A stretch of DNA of 64,000 nt, from positions 372,001 to 436,000 of the forward strand of contig NZ_JACIJO010000001.1 in assembly GCF_014206875.1 (NCBI RefSeq), in the 5' to 3' direction. The translations under genes were made by a program, and so were the position numbers. Of this stretch, positions 8,201 to 17,167 are shown piece by piece (position 1 is the stretch's first letter; each line of letters opens with the position of its first letter). A model generated the notes under the pieces. That model ran no database searches. It was given only the letters and a program-made list of their open reading frames with translations, and was not told the origin of the DNA. Source of the stretch: Algoriphagus iocasae (GTDB taxonomy: Bacteria; Bacteroidota; Bacteroidia; Cytophagales; Cyclobacteriaceae).

Positions 8201-9685
8201 TTATTTTTTATCCACCTCAAAATATCTTTTCAAAGTATATTCTGGTTGCCATTGATCTGGTTTTCTGACCAACGTATCCGGATCATATTTCATCGGTTTG
8301 ATTTTATCAGCAGTTAACTTTAGTGTGTCTTGAAAGTTGTGCTGCCATGTTTCCATCAACTCCATCATTTCTGATTTTCTGCTTTGGTATTCAGATTTCT
8401 CAGCCAGATTATTGATTTCCAAAGGATCATTTTCCAAGTCAAATAGTTGAGTATAATCTCTTTCAGGATACCTGATCAACTTGTATTTCTTATTTCTGAC
8501 AGCTCTTACAGTATGTTTATAAGAAGTGTAAAGTGCATCACGAACTCCATCTTTTTCTCCTTGGATAACCGGAACTAAGCTTATTCCATCGATGTCGCTT
8601 GGATCGGGGATTCCCGCCAGCTCCGCCAAAGTAGGATAGAGGTCATGGATATAAGCAAAAGCATCCAATTCCTGATCTTGGGGAACTCCAGGGCCTTTGA
8701 TGATCAAAGGAACTTTTGAGCTGTGCTCGTATAAACTTTGCTTTCCTAAAAGGCCATGACTCCCAGCAGCAAGTCCATTATCTGCTGCATAAACGATAAT
8801 GGTATTGTCATACTGACCGGTTTCTTTAAGTGCATTCAGGATTTTTGCAATCTGAGTATCCAAGTGTGTGACCAAAGCATAATAATCAGACAAAATCATC
8901 TGAATTACTTCTGGTTTTCTTGGCCATCCAGTCAAATTCTCATCACGAACCGTCAATTGATCAAACTCAAAAGGGTGATAAGGCATGTAATTTCCTGGAA
9001 GAGGAAGGGTGCCGTCCGGATAATGATTGATATAATTTGCTTCTGGAGAATAAGGGTCATGAGGTGCCGTAAAAGCTACATAGCAGAAAAATGGCTGATC
9101 TGTTTTTCTTTGCCCATGATCTTTGATAAAGTCAATGGCTGCTTGTGCAAATTGCTCGGTAGAATAACCCTTTCTCGTTGGTTCTCCTAATTTCCCGTCG
9201 GAGCCATAATCTCTTAAAGGCAAATCATAATGATTGGCCATACCTCCTAAATAAACATTCTTGGCTTCCTGAAAACTCGCTTCGAAAGCTTCCTTTTCGT
9301 TATGCCATTTCCCTGTTCCAAAAGTTCTGTAACCAGCTTTGGCAAAGCTCATGGTCATGGTATGCTCTCCGCTTAGTTTATCAGTGACTTTATAAAGGTT
9401 TTTACCGCTGAAAAGCATGGCTCGGCTAGACATACAAATTGCTCCATGGACTCCTCCCATCACATAGGCATTGGAGAAACGACTGCCTTCTCTTCCTAGT
9501 TGATCAATCGTCGGAGTTTGGATATAAGGATTGCCGTTGATGCCTAAAGCATCTGCACGTTGATCATCTGCAAAAAGGAATAAAACGTTTGGTTTGGAGG
9601 TTTTTTGCTGGGCTATTGTGTTTAGGGTACTCAATCCGACCAACATCACGATTCCAAGGATTGAGGTTAGTAATCTGATTTTCAT
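8201..9685 (-). CDS. Secreted sulfatase with CMSSR active-site motif
   Basis: 494 residues with a signal peptide (ends TIAQQ). The sulfatase fold is shown by NVLFLFADDQRAD (metal Asp40/41), FGTGKWHNEKEAF (Lys/His) and AADNGLAAGSHGLLGK (metal Asp-Asn). The residue converted to formylglycine would be Cys84 in CMSSRAMLFSG. The usual core is C-x-P-x-R, so Ser replaces Pro here. Such enzymes hydrolyse sulfate esters on polysaccharides, with sequence features closest to iduronate-sulfatase-like enzymes. The TetR-type gene ends 1 nt upstream of its start, so the two are co-transcribed. The sugar substrate cannot be told. Confidence 0.88.
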   Translation of the reverse strand: MKIRLLTSILGIVMLVGLSTLNTIAQQKTSKPNVLFLFADDQRADALGINGNPYIQTPTIDQLGREGSRFSNAYVMGGVHGAICMSSRAMLFSGKNLYKVTDKLSGEHTMTMSFAKAGYRTFGTGKWHNEKEAFEASFQEAKNVYLGGMANHYDLPLRDYGSDGKLGEPTRKGYSTEQFAQAAIDFIKDHGQRKTDQPFFCYVAFTAPHDPYSPEANYINHYPDGTLPLPGNYMPYHPFEFDQLTVRDENLTGWPRKPEVIQMILSDYYALVTHLDTQIAKILNALKETGQYDNTIIVYAADNGLAAGSHGLLGKQSLYEHSSKVPLIIKGPGVPQDQELDAFAYIHDLYPTLAELAGIPDPSDIDGISLVPVIQGEKDGVRDALYTSYKHTVRAVRNKKYKLIRYPERDYTQLFDLENDPLEINNLAEKSEYQSRKSEMMELMETWQHNFQDTLKLTADKIKPMKYDPDTLVRKPDQWQPEYTLKRYFEVDKK

Positions 9686-9686
9686 G

Positions 9687-10340
9687 TTATTTTGAAGTAA
9701 ATGTATATCCGTGTGTCTTTATTGCCTTTTCATATTCTTCTATTCCTAGGTCTGTGAGATGAGGATTGATAATGGTCCAGATGCTTTTTACCATTGAGCC
9801 CATTTCGGAAAATTTGTATGAACTCATCACCTCTCGTTGAGATAGCCAAAAAGTAATGATCATTCGGATGATATGTTCGAGTCTTTCTAATTCAGATTCT
9901 TCCATTTCCACCATAAATCCTGAACTGATAAATTCTTGGAAAAGCTGAATGGTTGTCTTTTTTCTTTTGATAAAAGTTTCTTGAATCAATTCGCTAATAC
10001 TTGGAAATGATCGGGTGACTTCTAGTACATCCAAGTTGAAAAAACGGTATTTGTACTGGAATTCTTCTAACTGTTGGATAAGAATATGAAACTGTTCAAT
10101 AGCGCTGGCTCCCTCTTTTCGAGACCCATATGATTCAGTCATCTCACTTCTCATCTTATCATATATTGCCAATATGATATCTTCTTTAGTATTGTAATGG
10201 TAGTCAAGATTTCCATGACTGATTCCCATTTTGCTAGCGATGTGCCTGCTAGTCACATTTTGAATTCCTTGTTCATTGTAAAGCTTGATCGCTTCAAAAA
10301 GAATTTTGTCTTTAGTTTTAATTTTTTTCGGTTTTTCCAT
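9687..10340 (-). CDS. TetR-family transcriptional regulator
   Basis: 217 residues from the ATG at 10340; the frame extends to a TTG at 10361. The N-terminal helix-turn-helix (about residues 10-55) has the TetR pattern: ILFEAIKLYNEQGIQNVT, then SRHIASKMGISHGNLDYHY. The C-terminal ~160 residues are the ligand-binding region, with no recognisable ligand. It ends 1 nt before the sulfatase start codon, so it probably autoregulates a two-gene unit and may respond to a sulfated sugar or a degradation product (inference). Confidence 0.85.
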   Translation of the reverse strand: MEKPKKIKTKDKILFEAIKLYNEQGIQNVTSRHIASKMGISHGNLDYHYNTKEDIILAIYDKMRSEMTESYGSRKEGASAIEQFHILIQQLEEFQYKYRFFNLDVLEVTRSFPSISELIQETFIKRKKTTIQLFQEFISSGFMVEMEESELERLEHIIRMIITFWLSQREVMSSYKFSEMGSMVKSIWTIINPHLTDLGIEEYEKAIKTHGYTFTSK

Positions 10341-10421
10341 TCCAATAGGAGTTTTCCTCAAGTCTTAGGTTTGATGGTTTAGATAATTGATTCTTTCATA
10401 TTTTTTGATCTGAAAGATAGG

Positions 10422-11636
10422 TTATGGGTAGTTTTTTAAAGGAATCTGGACATTAAAAGAACTTCCGTCTTTTTTTGGATTAACATTCCCAACGGATGCT
10501 GCGCAATATAGAAAAATTGGTTTTCCTTCTTTGCTCAACAAGAGTTGTGGTCTTTCCAACCGATCCAATTGAATAAAGTTTCCATTTTTCAGTTGCAATT
10601 CCCGCTTCATGAATAATGAATTATCCATTTTTTGCCACTTGATCCCATCTTTCGATTTCAAAATGGCAAGAGATTTTTTCTCACCTCCGGTAAATGCTCC
10701 CGTGAAATCTTTTACTATAGCAAAGAAAGAGGCATGTTGCTTTGAATACCAGACATAAGGATCTTCCGCACTGGCCAAGTTTCCATCAGGCATTCTGACA
10801 TCAAAAATAAAATCATCTTTTGCTTTAAATGGTCCCATGGGAGTTGGCCCGGTAGCAACCCCATGCACACCTTTCCAACCTGGCTCATAGATATTTCCTT
10901 TGAAGAAAAGCATGTATTCCTTTGTCTCTGGATTAAAATCCACAGATGGGTTTACCATCACTAGGTTATCCGGTTTTGCAATCGTCCCTGGGGGAGAGGG
11001 ACTGACGGCATTTTTTGCTTTCACCCTAGTTCGCGGAAGAAGGGCAGGTTCTTTTGCCCGCTCAAAATTTCCTGACATCAAATCCTCAAACGAATCAAAA
11101 CTTAGAACGCCAATCTTTTGGGATTGCTGTACTCTTGTTCTCTTATCCAGGTTAGGGGCAATCGCCTCTCCGGGATCTTTGGAGCCGATGTAATAGAGAT
11201 AATATTTGCCTTCAAATTCCTTCAAATGCGGATTGTGAACCATTTGTGCATCCCAGGAAGTAGTGTCTCTTTCGTAACGGCTTCCTTTCAGAATGATCTT
11301 TTGAAACTTGAATTCTCTATCCGGATAGTCAGAGACGGCATAGCCGATTTTACTTTCTAGTACCCAGCTCGTCACGAAATCTGCTTTGTCAGGTCCACTT
11401 TCCCAAAGAGAAAAAAGCATATGGTATTTTCCATCTTTTCCCTGCAAAACAGAACCACCCCAGACAAAAAAGTCTTTTAATTTCAATACAGAAGGTCCAT
11501 CTAAAATCTCGCTTTCTCCTTCCGAAACTAATCTTGCATCTATGGGCAAAGGCTCCAATCGTAATTGGGCATATCCATTTCCTGATAGGAATATAAGAAA
11601 TGAAAGAGCAGAAATTAATTTCAATGGATGCGTCAT
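10422..11636 (-). CDS. Secreted glycoside-hydrolase-like protein (GH43/GH32-type beta-propeller)
   Basis: 404 residues with a signal peptide (ends GNGYAQ). Repeated blocks such as FFVWGGSVLQGKDGKYHMLFS, HNPHLKEFEGKYYLYYIGS, NPSVDFNPETKEYMLFFKG and EDPYVWYSKQ are the blade pattern of five-bladed propeller glycosidases (GH32/43/68/117 clan). An acidic residue follows each blade start. Its start codon overlaps the stop of the upstream sulfatase (ATGA), so the two are translated together and probably act on one sulfated glycan. Exact family and linkage not identifiable by eye; it could be catalytically divergent. Confidence 0.7.
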   Translation of the reverse strand: MTHPLKLISALSFLIFLSGNGYAQLRLEPLPIDARLVSEGESEILDGPSVLKLKDFFVWGGSVLQGKDGKYHMLFSLWESGPDKADFVTSWVLESKIGYAVSDYPDREFKFQKIILKGSRYERDTTSWDAQMVHNPHLKEFEGKYYLYYIGSKDPGEAIAPNLDKRTRVQQSQKIGVLSFDSFEDLMSGNFERAKEPALLPRTRVKAKNAVSPSPPGTIAKPDNLVMVNPSVDFNPETKEYMLFFKGNIYEPGWKGVHGVATGPTPMGPFKAKDDFIFDVRMPDGNLASAEDPYVWYSKQHASFFAIVKDFTGAFTGGEKKSLAILKSKDGIKWQKMDNSLFMKRELQLKNGNFIQLDRLERPQLLLSKEGKPIFLYCAASVGNVNPKKDGSSFNVQIPLKNYP

Positions 11637-13078
11637 TTTGAACTTTCGTAATCAATTCCCAAGTCGTTCTTTCTTACTTCGGCCAGTTTTGCAGCGAGTT
11701 TTTTCTGTAGATCTTTAAGTGTTTTTTGATGCGAAGGATCAGCAGCCAAATTATGAAACTGCTTAGGGTCATTTTCCATATCAAAAAGCTCCATTCCAGC
11801 CGAAGCATCCTCATTGTATTGGATATAAGCCCACTTTTCTGTTCGGATCAAAAATGATTTTCCTCCCTGACTTACAGAGAAAGCCATATCTCTGACTTTC
11901 TTATTTGGATTTTCTATCAAGGATTTTAGGCTTTTCCCCTGAACGGCCTTTGGATAATCTAGACTTGCCAAATCAGCCAAAGTTGGGTACAAGTCGATTA
12001 ATTCAGTAAAAGAATTGACCACGGCAGGATTTTTACCTGGAACTTTGATCATCATGGGCACTTTCACAGATTCCTCATGAAGACTGACTTTCATCCAGAA
12101 TTCGTGTTCACCCAGATGAAATCCATGGTCGGAAGTGAAGACTATAATCGTATTGTCTTCCAAGCCTTCATCTTTTAAGGTCTTCAATACTTTTCCGACC
12201 TGTGCATCCATGTAAGTAACCGAAGCATAATAAGCCGCAATTGCTTTTTGCTTTTGCTCCTGGTTCATTTCTGCATTCACACTGGTGACGTAATTGATTC
12301 CCCGCTCTGGAATGTCGGCCCAGTCATTTTCTACCTGTTCGGGTGCTTTGATTTTGGCAAAAGGAAATGGGTCAAAATAACCTGCAGGAGCTACAAAGGG
12401 AACATGAGGCCTCACAAAACCTACAGCCAAAAAGAAAGGTTTGTCTTTATGAGTTCGAATCAGTTCGGAAGCTTTTTCTGCAGTTTTTCCATCAGAATGC
12501 ACCAAATCGTCGCCATCGGCCTGCACAATCGTCATCACATTTCCACCCTTTCGCTCGATGCTTCCATCAGGATTGTTCTGTACCAATTCTGCCTTGCCAG
12601 CGGCTTTCCATTCAGGCCCTTGCGAATTGAATCTTTCTGTCCAGGAAGCAGGATCATCTTGTCCGTCTGAACCTTTTTCAATATCCCCAGGGACTCCCAT
12701 GTGATAGATTTTGCTCACTCGGGCAGTGAAATATCCGTTTTGCTTAAATAGTTCTGTCAAAGAAGGTCGATCTGGCCCTACATTTTCTCTGCCGCTTACA
12801 TACCCATATGTCTGTGTTGCATTTGGGTAGTAGCCAAACATAAAAGAGGCCCGAGAAGGACCACAGACAGGATATTGAGTGTAAGCATGTGTGAAAACGG
12901 TACTTTCTTTAGCCAACTGGTCGATCACAGGAGTTTTCGGAATCGGATTTCCATAGGCTCCGATTGCCGTAGTAGTCAAATCATCAGAAATAATGAAAAG
13001 AATATTTGGCTTTTGCTTCTCTTGGGCAATAGAGCAAATTGAAATCAAGGAGGCTATTAAAATCAATATCGATTTCAT
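11633..13078 (-). CDS. Secreted sulfatase (iduronate-2-sulfatase-like)
   Basis: 481 residues with a signal peptide (ends CSIAQE). The formylglycine site is Cys72 in CGPSRASFMFG, a canonical C-x-P-S-R. Metal-binding NILFIISDDLTT is at residues 26-37. VGFVRPHVPFVAP and FTSDHGFHLGEHEFW complete the active site; the last is typical of iduronate-2-sulfatase-like enzymes. It overlaps the downstream glycosidase-like gene by 4 nt. Likely periplasmic or secreted desulfation of an algal or animal-type polysaccharide (inference from family and context). Confidence 0.9.
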   Translation of the reverse strand: MKSILILIASLISICSIAQEKQKPNILFIISDDLTTTAIGAYGNPIPKTPVIDQLAKESTVFTHAYTQYPVCGPSRASFMFGYYPNATQTYGYVSGRENVGPDRPSLTELFKQNGYFTARVSKIYHMGVPGDIEKGSDGQDDPASWTERFNSQGPEWKAAGKAELVQNNPDGSIERKGGNVMTIVQADGDDLVHSDGKTAEKASELIRTHKDKPFFLAVGFVRPHVPFVAPAGYFDPFPFAKIKAPEQVENDWADIPERGINYVTSVNAEMNQEQKQKAIAAYYASVTYMDAQVGKVLKTLKDEGLEDNTIIVFTSDHGFHLGEHEFWMKVSLHEESVKVPMMIKVPGKNPAVVNSFTELIDLYPTLADLASLDYPKAVQGKSLKSLIENPNKKVRDMAFSVSQGGKSFLIRTEKWAYIQYNEDASAGMELFDMENDPKQFHNLAADPSHQKTLKDLQKKLAAKLAEVRKNDLGIDYESSK

Positions 13079-13245
13079 GGGTGATTATCATTAACATATA
13101 AAATCAGGGTACAAAATAGATCTATTAGTCCAAATGCACCAATTTTATTAGGAAAGATTTTTTACTTGAAATATCTTCACATGTCTTTCCCAAAGCCATT
13201 AAGTTATAATTGCCACTGCCTGTGGATCTTGAATCTCATTGGTTT

Positions 13246-13275
13246 TTGTCAGAGGATGAATTAATGTTAGATTTA
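13246..13275 (+). promoter_or_regulatory. Candidate Bacteroidota promoter for the first duplicated sulfatase
   Basis: TTTTTG ending at 13248, 19 nt, then TAGATTTA at 13268-13275 (consensus TTG-N19-TAnnTTTG, one mismatch). It predicts transcription starting near 13282, about 30 nt upstream of the ATG at 13313. Confidence 0.4.
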
Positions 13276-13312
13276 ATTTCTATTGATCTATTTCCGCCAA
13301 AATAACCTTTCC

Positions 13313-15007
13313 ATGAAATTGAAAACCTACCTAGTTCTAGGTGTAATTGTTTTACCCTTTCTTTTTTCTTGTTCCAAAACAAAGGAAGCTAAGCCCCAAC
13401 GACCCAATATTGTCTTTATCATGTCGGATGATCATGCCTATCAGGCGATTTCTGCTTATGATAATACTTTGATTGAAACTCCTAACATCGATCGAATCGC
13501 GAAAATGGGGATGCTGTTTACAAATGCTTCAGTTACAAATTCCATTTGTGCACCCTCCAGAGCAACGATTTTGACAGGAAAGCACTCTCATATCAATGGC
13601 AAAGTAGACAACCATTTCCCTTTTGATACGACCAACGTCACTTTCCCTCAATTGCTTCAGGATGCTGGTTACCAGACGGCGATGTTTGGCAAACTACATT
13701 TTGGTAACAATCCGAAAGGTTTTGACCAGTTTAAAATATTACCTGGTCAAGGAAAATATTACAACCCGGATTTCATTACCAAAAACGAAGGAAATATCCA
13801 GGTAGAAGGCTATGTGACTGACATTATCACCGATATGACTTTGGATTGGTTGGCAAATGAAAGAAAAGCCGATCAGCCATTTATGTTAATGTATTTGCAT
13901 AAAGCTCCTCACAGAGAATGGCTTCCTGCGGGAAGACACGTCGAGGAGTTTACAAATCGTACGTTTAAAGAGCCAGCAACATTATTCGATGATTATTCCG
14001 GTAGAGGCAGAGCTGCTCATGAAGCGGAGATGAATTTGTTGAAAGACATGCACTGGGCAGGTGATTCCAAACTTCGCCCAGAGGTGCTGGATGAATTGGG
14101 AATCGAGCCGACTTCGGGTTGGGATAAGGCAGCTTTTGAAGGAGAAGTTGGACGAATGAATCCAGAGCAGCGTGCTGTTTGGGATAAAGCTTACGAAAAA
14201 GTAATCGAAGACTTCAAAAAGGCTTATCCTACCATGACGGATGAGGATAAAATGAAGTGGAGATACCAGCGATACATGCAGGATTATTTGGGAACTATCA
14301 AAGCGGTAGACGAAAATGTCGGTCGGGTTTTAGATTATTTGGAGGCCAATGGATTGATGGAAAATACCATTATCGTGTATACTTCGGATCAGGGATTTTA
14401 CCTTGGAGAGCATGGCTGGTTTGACAAGCGTTTTGTTTACAATGAGTCATTCAAAACTCCTCTGATTATGGCTTGGCCTGGAAAGACTCAGGCAGGTGTG
14501 AAATCAGATGCCATGGTTCAAAACCTTGATTTTGCGCAGACATTTTTAGAAGCAGCGGGAGTTGATGCTCCATCCGATATGCAAGGAGAAAGTCTGTTGC
14601 CGCTCCTGACCGGTGAGGGAGAGTGGACCAGAGATGCGGTTTATTACCACTATTACGAATACCCTTCGGTACACATGGTGAAGCGTCATTATGCGATAAT
14701 CACCAAGGATTACAAATTGGTGCATTATTACTTTGATGTGGACGAGTGGGAATTAATCGATAGGAAAAATGATCCATACGAGCTTAAAAATGTTTACGAT
14801 GATCCTGCATATGCAGAAATCAGAGCTGATTTGCACAAACAGTTGGAGGATCTAAGGGAAAAGTATGGAGACAACTCCCAGATTTCACAGAGGTATATCG
14901 ACGAGTATTTAGACTATTTGCAGGAAAATAATTCCTATGCAGGTGGGAAGAATACCGAGTTGCTGGATAAGATCTTCAAGAATAGAAAGTTTTCGACTGA
15001 AAAATAG
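13313..15007 (+). CDS. Sulfatase, lipoprotein; first of a tandem duplicated pair
   Basis: The ATG at 13313 is preferred over 13283 because it starts a lipoprotein signal peptide (LPFLFSC, Cys20), giving 564 residues. NIVFIMSDDHAYQAIS binds metal. CAPSRATILTGKH contains the formylglycine Cys79, and YTSDQGFYLGEHGWFDKR completes the site. Length and motifs resemble N-acetylglucosamine-6-sulfatase or mucin-desulfating-type enzymes. The next gene is a close paralogue: N-terminal residues 30-170 are nearly identical between the two, while residues about 220-310 differ clearly. This suggests related but distinct sulfated substrates (inference). Membrane anchoring is predicted from the lipobox. Confidence 0.9.
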   Translation: MKLKTYLVLGVIVLPFLFSCSKTKEAKPQRPNIVFIMSDDHAYQAISAYDNTLIETPNIDRIAKMGMLFTNASVTNSICAPSRATILTGKHSHINGKVDNHFPFDTTNVTFPQLLQDAGYQTAMFGKLHFGNNPKGFDQFKILPGQGKYYNPDFITKNEGNIQVEGYVTDIITDMTLDWLANERKADQPFMLMYLHKAPHREWLPAGRHVEEFTNRTFKEPATLFDDYSGRGRAAHEAEMNLLKDMHWAGDSKLRPEVLDELGIEPTSGWDKAAFEGEVGRMNPEQRAVWDKAYEKVIEDFKKAYPTMTDEDKMKWRYQRYMQDYLGTIKAVDENVGRVLDYLEANGLMENTIIVYTSDQGFYLGEHGWFDKRFVYNESFKTPLIMAWPGKTQAGVKSDAMVQNLDFAQTFLEAAGVDAPSDMQGESLLPLLTGEGEWTRDAVYYHYYEYPSVHMVKRHYAIITKDYKLVHYYFDVDEWELIDRKNDPYELKNVYDDPAYAEIRADLHKQLEDLREKYGDNSQISQRYIDEYLDYLQENNSYAGGKNTELLDKIFKNRKFSTEK

Positions 15008-15045
15008 AAGGCAGTGAGCAGTCGCAGTAAGCAGTATCTATTACA

Positions 15046-15139
15046 GTCATTTCGACGACGAAGGAGGAGAAATCTCAAATAGAAAAATTAGGAATATGTA
15101 AGAGATTTCTCCTCGTCGTACCTCCTCGTTCGAAATGAC
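15046..15139. repeat. Interspersed palindromic repeat, copy 1
   Basis: Starts GTCATTTCGACGACGAAGG and ends with its approximate reverse complement, CCTCCTCGTTCGAAATGAC. GAGAAATCTC and GAGATTTCTC form the inner arms around an AT-rich loop. The same element is repeated at 15307-15404. A long transcribed hairpin is expected. Confidence 0.8.
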
Positions 15140-15306
15140 ATTAAGATTGCAATTAAAATTAAACGATAACATTAATGAAGCTTGCGAAGAGAGTAAAAAA
15201 GTCGACAGTAAACAGTTTACACTGTTTCAGTAATCAGTTCGAAGTGAGGAATTCAAAATTATAACTTGCTTGCTGAAGAAAGATTAGGAGTAAATAGTCC
15301 ACCTTG

Positions 15307-15404
15307 GTCATTTCGAACGAAGCTTGCGAAGAGAGAAATCTCAACCTTATCAATTTTGACCTCCAAGAGATTTCTCCTCGTCGTACCTCCTCGTTCGAAA
15401 TGAC
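15307..15404. repeat. Interspersed palindromic repeat, copy 2
   Basis: Same ends as copy 1 (GTCATTTCGAACGAAGC to TCGTTCGAAATGAC). The right arm AGAGATTTCTCCTCGTCGTA is identical to copy 1; the left arm has diverged and carries AGCTTGCGAAGAGAG instead. It ends 18 nt before the second sulfatase ATG. Confidence 0.8.
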
Positions 15405-15422
15405 AACCAAACCACCCACCCT

Positions 15423-17117
15423 ATGAAATTCAACAATTCTATTTTCTCGCTCCTTCTTGGAATCACTCTTTTGACAGGATGTCAAGAAGCGAATGAAGAA
15501 AAATCGCAGCGTCCAAACATCATTTTTATCATGTCGGATGATCATGCGTATCAGGCAATTTCTGCCTATGATAATACCTTGATCGAAACGCCAAACATCG
15601 ATAGAATAGCGGAAATGGGGATGTTGTTTACGCAGGCTTCGGTGACAAATTCCATCTGTGCTCCATCTAGGGCTACGATTTTGACAGGGAAGCATTCCCA
15701 TATGAATGGTAAAATTGACAATCATTTTCCTTTCGATACCACCAATGTGACATTTCCCCAGCTTCTTCAAGACGCCGGATATCAAACTGCCATGTTTGGA
15801 AAACTGCATTTCGGAAATAATCCCAAAGGCTTTGATCAGTTTAAAATCCTTCCGGGTCAGGGAAATTATTACAACCCTGAATTCATTACCAAGGAAGATG
15901 GAGAAATCAAAATTGAAGGATATGTGACAGACATTATCACTGATTTGACCTTGGATTGGATGGAAAATGAACGCAAAAAGGAAGATCCCTTTTTGTTGAT
16001 GTATTTACATAAAGCGCCGCACCGTGCTTGGTATATGGCAGAGCGTCATTTGGAGGAGTTTACCACCAAAACGTTTCCAGAACCCGCTACTTTGTTTGAT
16101 GATTATTCAGGCAGAACTTCTGCTGCTGGAGAGGCTGAAATGAACATTTTGGAGCATATGGGTTGGTCTGGAGACAATAAGTTATTTCCAAAAGTCCTGA
16201 GAGATTTGGGAATTGCTGATGTAGGCGGATATGATACCAACCGATTTAATGGGCAGATGAGACGATTTACTCCTTCGCAGGCAGAAAACTTCAAAAAGTA
16301 TTACGAGCCAATCAGTGAGGCGTTTATCCAGGATTATCCAAGTATGAGCGAGGAAGATCAAATGCGATGGAAATATCAGCGGTACATGCAGGATTACTTA
16401 GGTACCATCAAATCTGTGGACGAAAATGTAGGAAGACTATTGGATTATTTGGAAGCAAATGATCTGATGGAAAATACGATCATTGTGTACACGTCCGATC
16501 AAGGTTTTTATCTTGGCGAACATGGCTGGTTTGATAAACGATTTGTTTATGATGAATCCTTTAAAACACCACTTTTGGTGGCTTGGCCGGGCAAAGTAGC
16601 AGCAGGTTCGAAGTCCGACGAATTAGTTCAAAATCTGGACTTTGCGCAGACTTTCTTGGAAATAGCTGGAGTTGAGGCTCCTGCGGATATGCAAGGAGAA
16701 AGTATCGTTCCTGTTCTTACCGGAAATTTGGAGAAGTGGAATCGGGATGCAGTTTATTACCACTATTATGAATACCCTGCAGAACATATGGTGAATAGAC
16801 ACTATGCAGTGGTTACCAAAGATTATAAACTGATCCATTATTATTATGCAGCAGATGAGTGGGAACTGATCGATAGAAAGAAAGATCCGATGGAGCTGAA
16901 AAATTTCTATGATGATCCTGCTTATGCTGAAATTCGTGCAGAACTTCATCAAAAGCTGGATGAATTAAGAACTAAATACAAAGATAGCGAGGAAGTCAGC
17001 CAAGGCTATATTGATCAATATTGGGAAGATATGGGAGAGGATAGGGTATTTGGTATCTATAAAAAAGGAATTAAGGAAATTGAAGCGAGAGGAAAAGAGA
17101 TTGAAGAGAATAAGTAA
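15423..17117 (+). CDS. Sulfatase, lipoprotein; second of a tandem duplicated pair
   Basis: 564 residues with the lipobox LLTGC (Cys20) and the same active-site motifs as its upstream paralogue: MSDDHAYQAIS, CAPSRATILTGKH (Cys79) and YTSDQGFYLGEHGWF. The two proteins differ mainly in the middle (about residues 220-310) and in the C-terminal tail, which here is rich in Lys/Glu and ends KEIEENK. The unit is closed by a terminator. Duplication followed by divergence of a substrate-binding insertion is the simplest reading. Confidence 0.9.
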   Translation: MKFNNSIFSLLLGITLLTGCQEANEEKSQRPNIIFIMSDDHAYQAISAYDNTLIETPNIDRIAEMGMLFTQASVTNSICAPSRATILTGKHSHMNGKIDNHFPFDTTNVTFPQLLQDAGYQTAMFGKLHFGNNPKGFDQFKILPGQGNYYNPEFITKEDGEIKIEGYVTDIITDLTLDWMENERKKEDPFLLMYLHKAPHRAWYMAERHLEEFTTKTFPEPATLFDDYSGRTSAAGEAEMNILEHMGWSGDNKLFPKVLRDLGIADVGGYDTNRFNGQMRRFTPSQAENFKKYYEPISEAFIQDYPSMSEEDQMRWKYQRYMQDYLGTIKSVDENVGRLLDYLEANDLMENTIIVYTSDQGFYLGEHGWFDKRFVYDESFKTPLLVAWPGKVAAGSKSDELVQNLDFAQTFLEIAGVEAPADMQGESIVPVLTGNLEKWNRDAVYYHYYEYPAEHMVNRHYAVVTKDYKLIHYYYAADEWELIDRKKDPMELKNFYDDPAYAEIRAELHQKLDELRTKYKDSEEVSQGYIDQYWEDMGEDRVFGIYKKGIKEIEARGKEIEENK

Positions 17118-17139
17118 TCATTCGAACCGAGAAAAAATT

Positions 17140-17167
17140 AAGCCACCTGAATGTGGGGCTTTTTTTA
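17140..17167. terminator. Intrinsic terminator after the sulfatase pair
   Basis: AGCC-a-CC / GGGGGCT-type hairpin (17141-17160, one bulge) followed by seven T on the plus strand. The minus strand also has a T-rich tail, so it may serve the convergent XRE gene too. Confidence 0.75.

Larger units (their letters stand above)
15008..15422. repeat. Intergenic mosaic of interspersed repeats between duplicated sulfatases
   Basis: 415 nt without a credible gene. It holds two long imperfect palindromes (listed separately) plus fragments: GCAGTGAGCAGTCGCAGTAA near 15011, a degraded GAAGCTTGCGAAGAGAG near 15178 that recurs at 15319, and a small AAACAG-N6-CTGTTT palindrome near 15210. It reads as stacked, decaying copies of mobile or REP-like intergenic elements. 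Confidence 0.7.

Noticed and set aside
15046..15404. CRISPR array or IS element in the repeat-rich gap between sulfatases
   Set aside because: Only two palindromic copies of unequal sequence, no regular spacers, no cas or transposase genes.
15234..15809. 191-residue minus-strand frame over the repeats and the sulfatase start
   Set aside because: It runs antisense through the sulfatase signal peptide and active site and through interspersed repeats; the product is basic and unstructured.
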